A DNA stretch of 64,000 nucleotides, taken from positions 124,001 through 188,000 of the forward strand of contig NZ_JAVFVV010000007.1 of assembly GCF_030929505.1 (NCBI RefSeq). Direction: 5' to 3'. A program made the position numbers and the translations under genes. Under the pieces are notes generated by a model. That model ran no database searches. It had not been told where the DNA came from and saw only the letters and a list, made by a program, of their open reading frames with translations. Below are positions 28,034 to 36,207 of this stretch, piece by piece; position 1 is the first letter of the stretch; the number at the start of each line of letters is the position of its first letter. The DNA comes from Mesorhizobium sp. LHD-90. Its GTDB lineage: Bacteria; Pseudomonadota; Alphaproteobacteria; Rhizobiales; Rhizobiaceae.

Positions 28034-30748
28034 CTACGCCAACAACCGTGTGAAAGTACCGTTTTTCGTCGCCAGAGTCTCGTGCGTTCCATCTTCCACC
28101 AGCTCGCCTGCGTGGAAAACGATTACCCGTTCGAATAGATTTGCGAGATGCGGGTTCGGCAACACCCAGAGAATCGCCGGATCGCGTCCATCCCGTTTTG
28201 CCTCTTCGAGCACATTCTTCGTCACCACATCCTGCGAACGCTGGTCGAGTGCCGAGAGCGGGCGGTTGAAGATCAGGAAGTCGGCGCGTTTCAAGAGGGC
28301 GCGCGCCACATCCAGCTTCTGCCGCTGCGCTCCGGTGAGTCGGCGGCCGCCGACCCCGACGTTGAAATCCAGTCCGATGTCCAGAACCTCATCGTGCAGA
28401 CCGAGCGTATCCAGAAGTTCGCGGACGAGCGAACGGATGCGTTCGGGACCGTCCGGCTGGTTGTGCGCGATGCGGCCGAACAGCACGTTGTCCATCAGCG
28501 TCGCGGCGGTCGTGTATTTCTGCGGGTCGTAACGTTCGATCGCACGTTCCAGTTCCTTCGGCAGGCCGTCGTAGAAGCGCTGCCGCGCAGTCACGATCTT
28601 GTCCATCAGCTCCTGCGTCAGCAGCCCGAAGCGGTGCCGCGGTTCGATATAGGCGAAGGAAAGCTTGATGATCTTGGCGCGTTCGTCGTCCGACGCGGCG
28701 TCGATTGGCCGGCCGCGCAGACGCTGCAGCAGTTGCGTGTATTCCGGAATGTCTTCCGCCGTCATGAAGGCGAGCTGCTGGAAGAAGGGGTGATCGGGTG
28801 GCAGGTCGGCGAACAGCTCGATGGCCTGGTCGGCGATCTGCAGGCCCATGCCGTAGAGTTCTTCGGCGAGCCCGTCCTGGATCAGGATGGAGCGGAAATA
28901 GGCGTTGCCCGCCAGTTCCTTGCCGGTCAGCTCCGACCCGTTCGCCGCGCCGAACAGAAGGTTCTCGCCGACGGTCGCCTGCATGTTGTAGGCGCCTGGC
29001 TCGAAGGATGCGACGAGGGCGCTCAGCCCCTCCTCGTCCAGCCGCTTGCGCAGCGCTTCGCGCAGTTCGACGATGCGCCCGGTGATCTCCGGGTGCAGCG
29101 CCGGCTCAACGCGGGAGCGCAAGCCGAGGTCGAGGATGTCGTGCGACAGCACGACCGCGTCCAGCACCGGCCGGATGGCATGATAGAGGTCTGCCGGACC
29201 CGTGGCGCCGGCGGAAGCGTAGTCGATCCAGTCGCTGTTGACGTCGTAATACGGGTTGCCGGCGCTTATGGCCTCGCCGATCGCCCAGCGGCGCTGGGCC
29301 GCCTTGGCGCCTTCATAGGTCACCTCCTTCAGCGGCGCGTGCTTCAGCCCGTAGAGCAGGTTGTCGCGCAGCGATCCCTGGAAAAGGTAGGCTTCGGAGG
29401 AGGCGTAGGCGATCCGCCGTCCAGTGACCGCCTCCGGCACGTCGAGCAGGTCGCTGCCGCAGGCGGTGATGCGGCCGGATTCCGGCCAGATCAGCCGGCT
29501 CAAGGCCTCGGCCAGCGCCTCGGCGCCGCTTGCGGCCGTGCCGACCACGGCGACCTTCTCGCCCGGATTGATCTGCACAGTCACGCGGTCCAGCAGTTTC
29601 GCGCCGCCGTCGTCGGTCAGCGACAGGTTGACTGTGCTCAGCGCGTCGCCGATCGGCTTGACGGGTTCGATGGTCAGCGTCTGCAGCTTCGGATCGAGGA
29701 TGGTGTCGGCTGTGAACTGTTCCACCACCTGCGCGTATTTTACCTGCACGTCCTGGCGGTTCTGGTCCCAGTCGATCAGTTCCTTCAGCGGGCCGGGCAG
29801 GTCCTTGTAGGCGTTGATGACGGCGACGAGCTGGCCGATGTCGAGGCGGCCCTGCAGCGCGAACCAACCGCCGACCAGGTAGAACAGGAACGGCGTCACC
29901 TGGGCCAGGAAGTTGTTGATGAACTTGACCAGGAATTTCCACTGGTAAAGGTCGTAGCGGATCTTGAAGATCGTGCCGAGCCGGTCAGCGATGTCGGCAC
30001 GTTCGTAGTTGGACGTGTCGTTGATGTGGATCGCGCCGATGCCGTCGACGATCTCGCCGACGCGGCCCGACAGCGCGCGCGCCGTCAGTTGCCGCTCGCG
30101 GCCGAGCCGGATCAGCCGCTTGCGCATCTGCGGGATGATGACCAACTGGATGCCGACGATCACCGCCGCGATCATGCCCAGCCAGAAGCTCTGCAGGATG
30201 ATGAAGATCAGCGCCGTCAGCGCCTGGCCGCCGAGCTGGGCGGGGGTGACGAAGGCGTCGCCGATGAAGCCGCCCAGCGGCTCCACCTCGTCCTTGATCA
30301 TGGTGGCGACTTCCGCCGCCTTGACCCGCTTGAAGTGACCGGGCGGGAAACGCAGCACGCGGTCGACCAGCTCGAAACGGATGCGGCGCAGCATGCGCTC
30401 GCCGAGCCGGCCCTTGTAGGTGTTGATGTAGAGCTTGAACACGCCGTTGACGATCACCAGCCCGAGGAAAACCAGGCTCAGGGCCACAAGCGTCTGGGTT
30501 CGATTGAGCTGGAAACCGTCGAACAGATGGAACGAGCCGAGGAACGGCACGGAGATGTCGATCGGCAGGAAGGGCTGCGTGGCCCCCGGTGTCTCGAAAC
30601 CCTGGCCTTGGATCGGACCGTTGACGATCTGCTTGGGCAGGTCGAAGGACATGAAGTAGGGGATCATCGACAACGCGACGACGAAGAGGATCCAGAGTTG
30701 CTGCCGCCAGGTATGCGTCCAGATGTAGCGGGCGAGGCTTCTTTCCAT
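28034..30748 (-). CDS. ABC exporter-like protein with degenerate ATPase domain
   Basis: A 904-residue protein. Residues 1-345 form an ABC-exporter transmembrane domain (hydrophobic spans near 15-35, 85-105, 175-205 and 280-300; coupling segment RIRFELVDRVLRFPPGHFK). The ATPase domain is unusual. Walker A is GTAASGAEA at 403-411 with no lysine; Walker B is DFLIFNRPLSALD at 823-835 with Asn and Arg in place of Asp and Glu; the H-loop reads LPNPHL with no catalytic His. A signature-like LTGAQRQKLDVARALLK (804-820) remains. About 340 residues separate the Q-loop region from the signature, and the post-Q-loop motif occurs three times (SLRDNLLYG 459, TVGENLLFG 592, TLMDNVLFG 750). Probably does not hydrolyse ATP in the usual way. 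First gene of an operon with the cNMP-binding and MBL genes. Confidence 0.88.
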   Translation of the reverse strand: MERSLARYIWTHTWRQQLWILFVVALSMIPYFMSFDLPKQIVNGPIQGQGFETPGATQPFLPIDISVPFLGSFHLFDGFQLNRTQTLVALSLVFLGLVIVNGVFKLYINTYKGRLGERMLRRIRFELVDRVLRFPPGHFKRVKAAEVATMIKDEVEPLGGFIGDAFVTPAQLGGQALTALIFIILQSFWLGMIAAVIVGIQLVIIPQMRKRLIRLGRERQLTARALSGRVGEIVDGIGAIHINDTSNYERADIADRLGTIFKIRYDLYQWKFLVKFINNFLAQVTPFLFYLVGGWFALQGRLDIGQLVAVINAYKDLPGPLKELIDWDQNRQDVQVKYAQVVEQFTADTILDPKLQTLTIEPVKPIGDALSTVNLSLTDDGGAKLLDRVTVQINPGEKVAVVGTAASGAEALAEALSRLIWPESGRITACGSDLLDVPEAVTGRRIAYASSEAYLFQGSLRDNLLYGLKHAPLKEVTYEGAKAAQRRWAIGEAISAGNPYYDVNSDWIDYASAGATGPADLYHAIRPVLDAVVLSHDILDLGLRSRVEPALHPEITGRIVELREALRKRLDEEGLSALVASFEPGAYNMQATVGENLLFGAANGSELTGKELAGNAYFRSILIQDGLAEELYGMGLQIADQAIELFADLPPDHPFFQQLAFMTAEDIPEYTQLLQRLRGRPIDAASDDERAKIIKLSFAYIEPRHRFGLLTQELMDKIVTARQRFYDGLPKELERAIERYDPQKYTTAATLMDNVLFGRIAHNQPDGPERIRSLVRELLDTLGLHDEVLDIGLDFNVGVGGRRLTGAQRQKLDVARALLKRADFLIFNRPLSALDQRSQDVVTKNVLEEAKRDGRDPAILWVLPNPHLANLFERVIVFHAGELVEDGTHETLATKNGTFTRLLA

Positions 30749-30904
30749 TTGGGGTCAGCGAGCCTCGTGCCGGCGCGACCAGAAAAGCGGGCGGTCCGCA
30801 TCGAAGTTGCCGGCCGCGAACAGTGACATGTGCAACTGCATGGATTCCGTCTGAAACGTCTTTAGATTGCTTCCCCGTCCGTGCCAGCCTACAACAGCCG
30901 CATC

Positions 30905-31576
30905 ATGGACGCTACCCAGGCCCGCTACGCCGATGAAGATTGGCATGAACACGCTTTTGACCTTGCGCGCGGAATAGCCGCCTATTGCGGAAGCCCGCTC
31001 GTCAAGGGATTGTCGAGGGTCATTTCGCGCCACCCGGAAGCCGATATCGGCAACGCCTTCAACCACAAGCAGGTCGCCTGCAAGATGTGGGCACGCGACA
31101 GGCTTTTTGAAAGGGCCGGCGGCGTCTTCGGCGATATATGGGTCGTCGGCGGCTGGTACGGCGTGTTCGCGGGCATGCTTCTGGAGGATCCGCGCTTCAA
31201 GATCGGCCGCGTCGAAAACAGCGACATCGATCCGCAAGTTGGCGCCATCGCCGAGACGCTCAATCACGCGCATGCGGAACGGTTCCGGGCGGTGACCGCG
31301 GACATGTACAAGCTCGACTATGTCGGTCGGCGGCCCGACCTGGTCGTCAATACAAGCTGCGAGCACATTGCGGACCTCCGTTCATGGCTGTCGCTGATGC
31401 CGTCGGGTACGCGGGTGCTGCTGCAGTCCAACAACTATTTCGCCGAGCCGACCCACATCGCCTGCGTCGCCTGCCTCGAGGCGTTCGGCGCGCTGGCTGG
31501 GCTGTCGCACATCGACTTCGCCGGCGAACTGCCTATGAAGAAGTATACGCGCTACATGCTGATCGGGCGGGTGTGA
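30905..31576 (+). CDS. SAM-dependent methyltransferase-like protein
   Basis: A 223-residue protein with a Rossmann-type methyltransferase core: DIWVVGGWYGVFAGMLLED (motif I, glycine-rich), VENSDIDPQVGAIAETLN (motif II acidic residue), DLVVNTSCEHIADLRSWLSL (motif IV region) and GTRVLLQSNNYF. No signal or membrane segment. Related proteins are annotated as class I SAM-dependent methyltransferases; the target is unknown. The ATG at 30905 is chosen over an in-frame GTG at 30881; neither has a good ribosome binding site. It diverges from the exporter-like gene with about 150 bp between. Confidence 0.7.
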   Translation: MDATQARYADEDWHEHAFDLARGIAAYCGSPLVKGLSRVISRHPEADIGNAFNHKQVACKMWARDRLFERAGGVFGDIWVVGGWYGVFAGMLLEDPRFKIGRVENSDIDPQVGAIAETLNHAHAERFRAVTADMYKLDYVGRRPDLVVNTSCEHIADLRSWLSLMPSGTRVLLQSNNYFAEPTHIACVACLEAFGALAGLSHIDFAGELPMKKYTRYMLIGRV

Positions 31577-31611
31577 TAGAGCGGGGGGCTCTTGTCGGTC
31601 CGCCATGAAAA

Positions 31612-31896
31612 TCAAAGCAAATCTTCCCACTGACGGGCGCCGTGGACGACACGGATTATTTCGACTCCGCCCTCAATTTCTCCATAGAGAATGAGGTAGT
31701 TACCGAAAGGCAACGACCGCAGGCCCGGGCGGATATCGAAACGTGCGACGCCCATTCGAGGCATCTCCCCGATTCTTCTGCATCGCTCGTAGACCTCTTC
31801 AAACCAGCCCTCTGCGGCGCGCCGATTGTCCTTGGCGATGTAGTGCGTGATCGCTTTGATGTCTGCCTTGGCTTCTGGGTGAAGGCGAAAGCTCAT
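31612..31896 (-). CDS. parE: type II toxin, RelE/ParE family
   Basis: A 94-residue ParE-type toxin: FRLHPEAKADIKAITHYIAK at the N-terminus, a helix with AAEGWFEEVYERCRRIGEMP, the LRSLPFGNYLILYGEIEGGV strand pair and the C-terminal VEIIRVVHGARQWEDLL (family: veivrVlHgrrd). ParE toxins inhibit gyrase. It overlaps the antitoxin gene by one base (TGATG), the usual antitoxin-first order. Confidence 0.92.
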   Translation of the reverse strand: MSFRLHPEAKADIKAITHYIAKDNRRAAEGWFEEVYERCRRIGEMPRMGVARFDIRPGLRSLPFGNYLILYGEIEGGVEIIRVVHGARQWEDLL

Positions 31897-32174
31897 CAGC
31901 CGTGACGGCGAAAAATTTCCGCGTCCAGTTCACGGCGCAGTTCCGCGAAAACCTGTTCGCCGTCTATTGACGGTCCGCTCGCTATGCCGATGTCCCAGAG
32001 CCTGCCGATCTCCTCGATCGCACGCTGCCTTTCTAGCCGGCGCTGCTTCCAGTCGCGCAGGGCCTCGCGCATCACTTCGCTAGCAGAAGCATACTCGCCG
32101 GACTCGACCGCCTGACGCATCATGGCTGCCATTTCCGGGGTAACCGCTACGCTGATCTTTTCCACGTTCGACAT
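31896..32174 (-). CDS. parD: type II antitoxin, ParD family
   Basis: A 92-residue ParD/CC2985-type antitoxin. The N-terminal ribbon-helix-helix is seen in KISVAVTPEMAAMMRQAVES and YASASEVMREALRDWKQRR (family: yasaSEvvReAlRl), and the C-terminal half (GEQVFAELRRELDAEIF) would wrap the toxin. Such antitoxins autoregulate the operon. It lies between the methyltransferase-like gene and the glycosyltransferase cluster. Confidence 0.92.
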   Translation of the reverse strand: MSNVEKISVAVTPEMAAMMRQAVESGEYASASEVMREALRDWKQRRLERQRAIEEIGRLWDIGIASGPSIDGEQVFAELRRELDAEIFRRHG

Positions 32175-32281
32175 TGGAGACCGCCATTCTGATGCCGTGG
32201 CTTGAAACCACTGCGTACCAAGTCAAGGCTGGTAGGCAAGATTACTACCGAGTTTAAAGGGCTGTCCAGTGCATTGGTTGC

Positions 32282-33421
32282 TTAAAGCAGCGTCCGCAGC
32301 AACCTCGCCGCGCCGTGCGCGCCGTCGAGGTCAAGCGCTGCCGCCGGCGGTTTCGGCCGCGCCAGCGCATCGGCGATCGCCTCGGCGAGTTGTCGGCCGG
32401 TCAGGCCCTGCTCCGGCAAGGCTGTCGCCAGCCCGAGCCTTTCCAGACGTTCGGCGCGTGCCGTCTGCTCGGTTTCGCCGCCCGTGCTGAACGGCACCAG
32501 CAGCGAGCGACAGCCGGCCCTAAGCACGTCGCAGACGGTGTTGTAGCCTGCCTGCGAAACCGAAAGCTCCGCGCCGGCAAGCAGGCTGGGAAAATCCTCG
32601 CGGAAGCGAAACAGTTTTAGGCCCGGCGTCGCTTCTGCTGCGGCCGCATCATAGGCAAGCTGCGGAAGGTTCGGTCCAGTAATCAGCGCCCAATCGCGGA
32701 CGTCCGGCAGCAGTTTTGCCGCCTCGACCGCCGCGTTGACCAGATCGGCCCCGGCGGCGCCGCCGCCAGCCGAAATCAGTACCTGAAATGTTTCCTTCGG
32801 CAGGGCCGGCGGCGGCGCGGCCACCAGGCCGGTATAGCCGATCGGTGGCTTGATCGTGCTTGCCAAAGGAAACGTCTCTTCCAGCCGCGAAAATTTCGGG
32901 TCGCCGTGAACCATCACCAGGTCGAAATGCCGGTTCAGCAGTTCGACCGTCTCCTCGTTGCGGCCGGGTTTTACCCGTTCCTGCAAAAGGTCGCGGATCG
33001 ACGTCACGAGTTTTGGACGGGGGGTCATCCCCGCGATGGCGTCAAGCAGCGGCAGGAGTTCGAACCGCACCTGCCTGCGCCCGAACGGAAAGGCCTCGAT
33101 GATGACGATGTCCGGCCGCCGCTCATGCAGCGTCCGGATCAGCAGGTCGCGGCGATGTTCCTTGAAAGCGTCATCGACAGGATGCCCACCGGCATCGATC
33201 AGGCCGGAAAACGCCTCCGAGGCTGAGGTCACCGCCGGCAATGTGACGTGGTCGAGTTGCGCAGGCGGAAAACCGCGCACCGGCAAGCCGCCGGTGACCA
33301 TAGTCACGTCGAAACCGTCGTTTTGCAGGGCCGCGGAAAGCCTGCTGGCACGCGCGAGGTGGCCTATGCCCAGCAAGTGCTGGACATAAAACAATATTCT
33401 GGGCTTCACGCGATTTTTCAT
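32282..33421 (-). CDS. GT28/MurG-like glycosyltransferase
   Basis: A 379-residue GT-B glycosyltransferase. The N-terminus has RILFYVQHLLGIGHLARASR, the GxGHxxR motif of MurG-like enzymes. The C-terminal part has LISAGGGAAGADLVNAAVEA and AELSVSQAGYNTVCDVLRAG followed by LLVPFSTGGETEQTARAERL (family: D..israGa.tv.Eila.gkP.ilvP...q..NA). It is paralogous to the product of the gene at 34664-35875. ATG at 33421 overlaps the upstream glycosyltransferase stop (ATGA); a GTG lies two codons earlier. Confidence 0.85.
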   Translation of the reverse strand: MKNRVKPRILFYVQHLLGIGHLARASRLSAALQNDGFDVTMVTGGLPVRGFPPAQLDHVTLPAVTSASEAFSGLIDAGGHPVDDAFKEHRRDLLIRTLHERRPDIVIIEAFPFGRRQVRFELLPLLDAIAGMTPRPKLVTSIRDLLQERVKPGRNEETVELLNRHFDLVMVHGDPKFSRLEETFPLASTIKPPIGYTGLVAAPPPALPKETFQVLISAGGGAAGADLVNAAVEAAKLLPDVRDWALITGPNLPQLAYDAAAAEATPGLKLFRFREDFPSLLAGAELSVSQAGYNTVCDVLRAGCRSLLVPFSTGGETEQTARAERLERLGLATALPEQGLTGRQLAEAIADALARPKPPAAALDLDGAHGAARLLRTLL

Positions 33422-34650
33422 CGCCACGATTCCTCGAACAGGGCGACGAGTTGGCCGATCGAGGAATGGTGGTCGAAATGTGCCCTAACCCTTTGTTCCG
33501 CCGCGTTTCCTAGCCTTCTGCGCAGCTCCGGATCGCAGATGGCGCGCTCCAGAGCCCCTGCGAGCGCCTGCGGATCCTCGGGCGCAACCAGGAGGCCGTT
33601 CTCGCCGTCGGTAATCAGTTCCGGAACGCCCGAGATCGTTGTCGAAATGCAGGGCAGGCGCTGGCTGGAGGCCTCCACCAGCACGTTGGGCAGCCCATCT
33701 CGATCGCCGTCGCCGGCGATCCGGCAGGCGAGCGCGAACAGGTCGGCGCTGCGATAGTGCCTTAGCACCTCCTCCTGCGCCAGCGCACCCCTCCAGTCGA
33801 TGCGATCCGACAGCCCGAGCTTTCCCGCCAAAACCTTGAGTTCTGGAAGCTTTTCGCCGCCACCGATATGCTCGAACCGCCATTCGAGATTGTCGGGCAG
33901 CAGCGCTAGTGCCTCGAGAAGCGTGTCGTAACCCTTCTTCTCGACGGCCCGCCCGACGCTGACGATTCTCACCGGTCTTGCCGGATCCGAGCCGTCGGCA
34001 TCCGAATGGTCGCCGGCAAACGGCCCGAACCGGTCGAGATCGAGCCCGTGATAACTCAGATGCACGTGTTCCGGCTCGGCGGCCAGTGATTGCAGGTGTT
34101 CGAAACCGGAATGCGTGCAGGTGACGACCCATTGCGCACAGGCGAGCTTTTGCTGAAGCTCCCAGTCCGGAGAAGTCCAGATGTCCTTGGCGTGGGCTGA
34201 GCAGGTCCAGGCTATTCCTTTGATTTTGCTTGCATATGCGGCGACGGAGGCGGGCGTGTGGATGAAGTGGGCGTGCAGCCATTCCGCGCCCTTCGGCCAT
34301 TCTGCCGCCAGAACCAGCGCCTGACCGAAGCGACGGAATCGGTTGCGGCTGAAGTCGCGCGTCAGGTCCGACGTGAAGCGTCCGAGCGTGCCCCAGAAAT
34401 TTGGCCGCAACAATCCGCGGAGAAACCCCTTGGCCACGCGCAACGGTTCTTCGTGAAGATATTCAGGCAGATAGACGACCGGCGCCTTGATCTCGTCATG
34501 CACGGGATGGCGCTTCTTGTCGGTCGGCCGGCGCATGGAAACCAGCACGAGGTCGAGGCCGGCGCGCTCCAGCCCGCGCAGTTCCTGGGCGATGAAGGTT
34601 TCCGACAGCCGGGGATAGCCCTTGAGCAGGACGACGGTTTTTCGACGCAT
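33418..34650 (-). CDS. glycosyltransferase family 4-type
   Basis: A 410-residue GT4-like enzyme: KTVVLLKGYPRLSETFIAQE (the yPrlSETFI opening of exopolysaccharide GT4 enzymes) and HAHFIHTPASVAAY in the N-terminal domain; VRIVSVGRAVEKKGYDTLLE, LFALACRIAGDGDRDGLPNV-type donor site with a following EASSQRLPCIST, and VPELITDGENGLLVAPEDP in the C-terminal domain. Sits between two MurG-like glycosyltransferase genes with spacings of -4 and 13 bases, so all three form one operon. Confidence 0.93.
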   Translation of the reverse strand: MRRKTVVLLKGYPRLSETFIAQELRGLERAGLDLVLVSMRRPTDKKRHPVHDEIKAPVVYLPEYLHEEPLRVAKGFLRGLLRPNFWGTLGRFTSDLTRDFSRNRFRRFGQALVLAAEWPKGAEWLHAHFIHTPASVAAYASKIKGIAWTCSAHAKDIWTSPDWELQQKLACAQWVVTCTHSGFEHLQSLAAEPEHVHLSYHGLDLDRFGPFAGDHSDADGSDPARPVRIVSVGRAVEKKGYDTLLEALALLPDNLEWRFEHIGGGEKLPELKVLAGKLGLSDRIDWRGALAQEEVLRHYRSADLFALACRIAGDGDRDGLPNVLVEASSQRLPCISTTISGVPELITDGENGLLVAPEDPQALAGALERAICDPELRRRLGNAAEQRVRAHFDHHSSIGQLVALFEESWR

Positions 34651-34663
34651 GGGTGGTTTGACG

Positions 34664-35875
34664 TCAGCCTTCGACCACGGAGAGGTGCGACGGAGGCTGC
34701 TCCCCCAGCAGGTTCTGCACGATGCCGGAAATGTTGGCGAGGCCTTCCAACCTGAGATCGGGGCGCGACCTCGACGGAGGCGGGCGGTTCGGCAGCGCTT
34801 TCAGCGCCGCCGCGAAGCGCGTGGCATCCGCGGCTTCCTCCGGCATCAGCATGTCGATCAGCCCGAGTTGGGAGGCGCGCCGGGCGCGGATAAGCTGTTC
34901 CTCGCGGGGCAGCGTGCGGGGCACGATCAGCGCCGGCTTGTCGAAGGACAGGATCTCGCAATAGGTGTTGTAGCCGCCCATGGCGACCACCCCCTTGGCG
35001 CCGGCGATCAACTCTTCCATGCGGTTGTCGAATTCCCGGATCTCGATGAACGGAATGTCGGCGCTCTTGGCGACCAGCCTCTGGCGTTTCTTCACCGGCA
35101 TGTAGGGCCCGAGCACGATAAGTGCCTTGTGGGTCAGGCCCGGGTCCTGCTGGTAGGCGTGGATGACGTCGTGGATGAGTTCGGCGCCGTCGCCGCCGCC
35201 GCCGGTGGTGACGAGGATGTAGTCGCCCTCCGGCCGGTGGCCAGGCGCTTCCACCTCGTGCGACAGGCTGCGCTGCAGGAAGCCGACAAAGTCCATCTTG
35301 GCGCGCACCGCCGGTGGAACGTCGAGGCCGGTCAACGGATCGTAAAAATCCGGTGGGCCGTAGACCCAGATCGTGTCGTAGAACAGGCCTATCTTGCGCA
35401 TCGTGTCGCGCCGCGTCCACTCGGCGTCGAGCAGATGCGGCGCGTCCAGAACCTCGCGCAGGCCCAGCACCAGCGTCGTGCCGCGCGTCTTAAGGTAGGC
35501 CAGCGTGTCCTCGACCTCGCCGCGCAGGCCCATCGGCTCCTTGTCGACGATAAAGATGTCCGGCTGGAACGTCTCGGCCGTGGAGCGGATGATCGAGCGG
35601 CGCATCTCCAGCGTCTCGTGCAGGTCGATATGCCGCTCCAGCGAGGTGTATTCGCCATTGCGCAGCTTGATGACGCTGGGGATCTTCACGAAATCGACGC
35701 GGGCGCGGTATTCGAAGGCGCCGGCGATCTGCGCGCCGGAGATGATCAGCACGTTCAGCCCGCGAAAATCCTCGACGAGCGAATGCGCGATCGTCCGGCA
35801 CCGCCTGAGATGGCCGAGGCCAAACGTGTCGTGGCTGTACATGAGAATGCGAGCATGCTCGAAGCGCCGCATCAT
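34664..35875 (-). CDS. GT28/MurG-like glycosyltransferase
   Basis: A 403-residue protein with the opening ARILMYSHDTFGLGHLRRCR (GxGHxxR motif), a mid-region IFIVDKEPMGLRGEVEDTLA, ILVTTGGGGDGAELIHDVIH (phosphate-binding glycine loop of the C-terminal domain, about residue 225) and AKGVVAMGGYNTYCEILSFD followed by LIVPRTLPREEQLIRARR. The same family arrangement occurs in the downstream gene 32282-33421. Start ATG at 35875 or the adjacent ATG at 35872; GAAGGTGA precedes both. First gene of the three-gene operon. Confidence 0.86.
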   Translation of the reverse strand: MMRRFEHARILMYSHDTFGLGHLRRCRTIAHSLVEDFRGLNVLIISGAQIAGAFEYRARVDFVKIPSVIKLRNGEYTSLERHIDLHETLEMRRSIIRSTAETFQPDIFIVDKEPMGLRGEVEDTLAYLKTRGTTLVLGLREVLDAPHLLDAEWTRRDTMRKIGLFYDTIWVYGPPDFYDPLTGLDVPPAVRAKMDFVGFLQRSLSHEVEAPGHRPEGDYILVTTGGGGDGAELIHDVIHAYQQDPGLTHKALIVLGPYMPVKKRQRLVAKSADIPFIEIREFDNRMEELIAGAKGVVAMGGYNTYCEILSFDKPALIVPRTLPREEQLIRARRASQLGLIDMLMPEEAADATRFAAALKALPNRPPPSRSRPDLRLEGLANISGIVQNLLGEQPPSHLSVVEG

Positions 35876-36207
35876 GCCGGTTTCACCTTCGGTTTGTCTT
35901 TGCGGCGTTCCGCTTCCAACGCCTCGTTACCCTATACGCAGGAGGCGGGATGGTCCATGCCTTCATCGATCGAAAACCGGAACGGCGACAGCGCCGGAGC
36001 AGCGCAGATGAAACCGTGACCGCGCTGCGATAGCGTCCCGCGGCAATTTGCGCCGCCGGAGAATGCGGAATTTGCAGCCTCGCGCAAATCCGGTGGGAAG
36101 CGTCCCGGCCTTGGATTGCCGGTTTCCGGAAAATCGCATAGCGTTTACCAAACGATAAAAAACGGGATCAGCCAGCAACCCGAAACCTGCCAACCAGAGG
36201 TGGTAGA
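35876..36207. other. divergent intergenic region, 332 bp
   Basis: Separates the glycosyltransferase operon (minus) from the BMP-family operon (plus). No convincing gene is visible. It holds CGTTT-ACC-AAACG at 36142-36154, an inverted repeat followed by an A-rich stretch about 55 bases before the BMP start codon. This may be a regulator site (low confidence). AGAGGTGG lies just before the start at 36208. Confidence 0.35.

Noticed and set aside
28148-30826. Long plus-strand frame opposite the exporter-like gene
   Set aside because: No family features, biased composition, and the minus-strand frame has clear exporter motifs.
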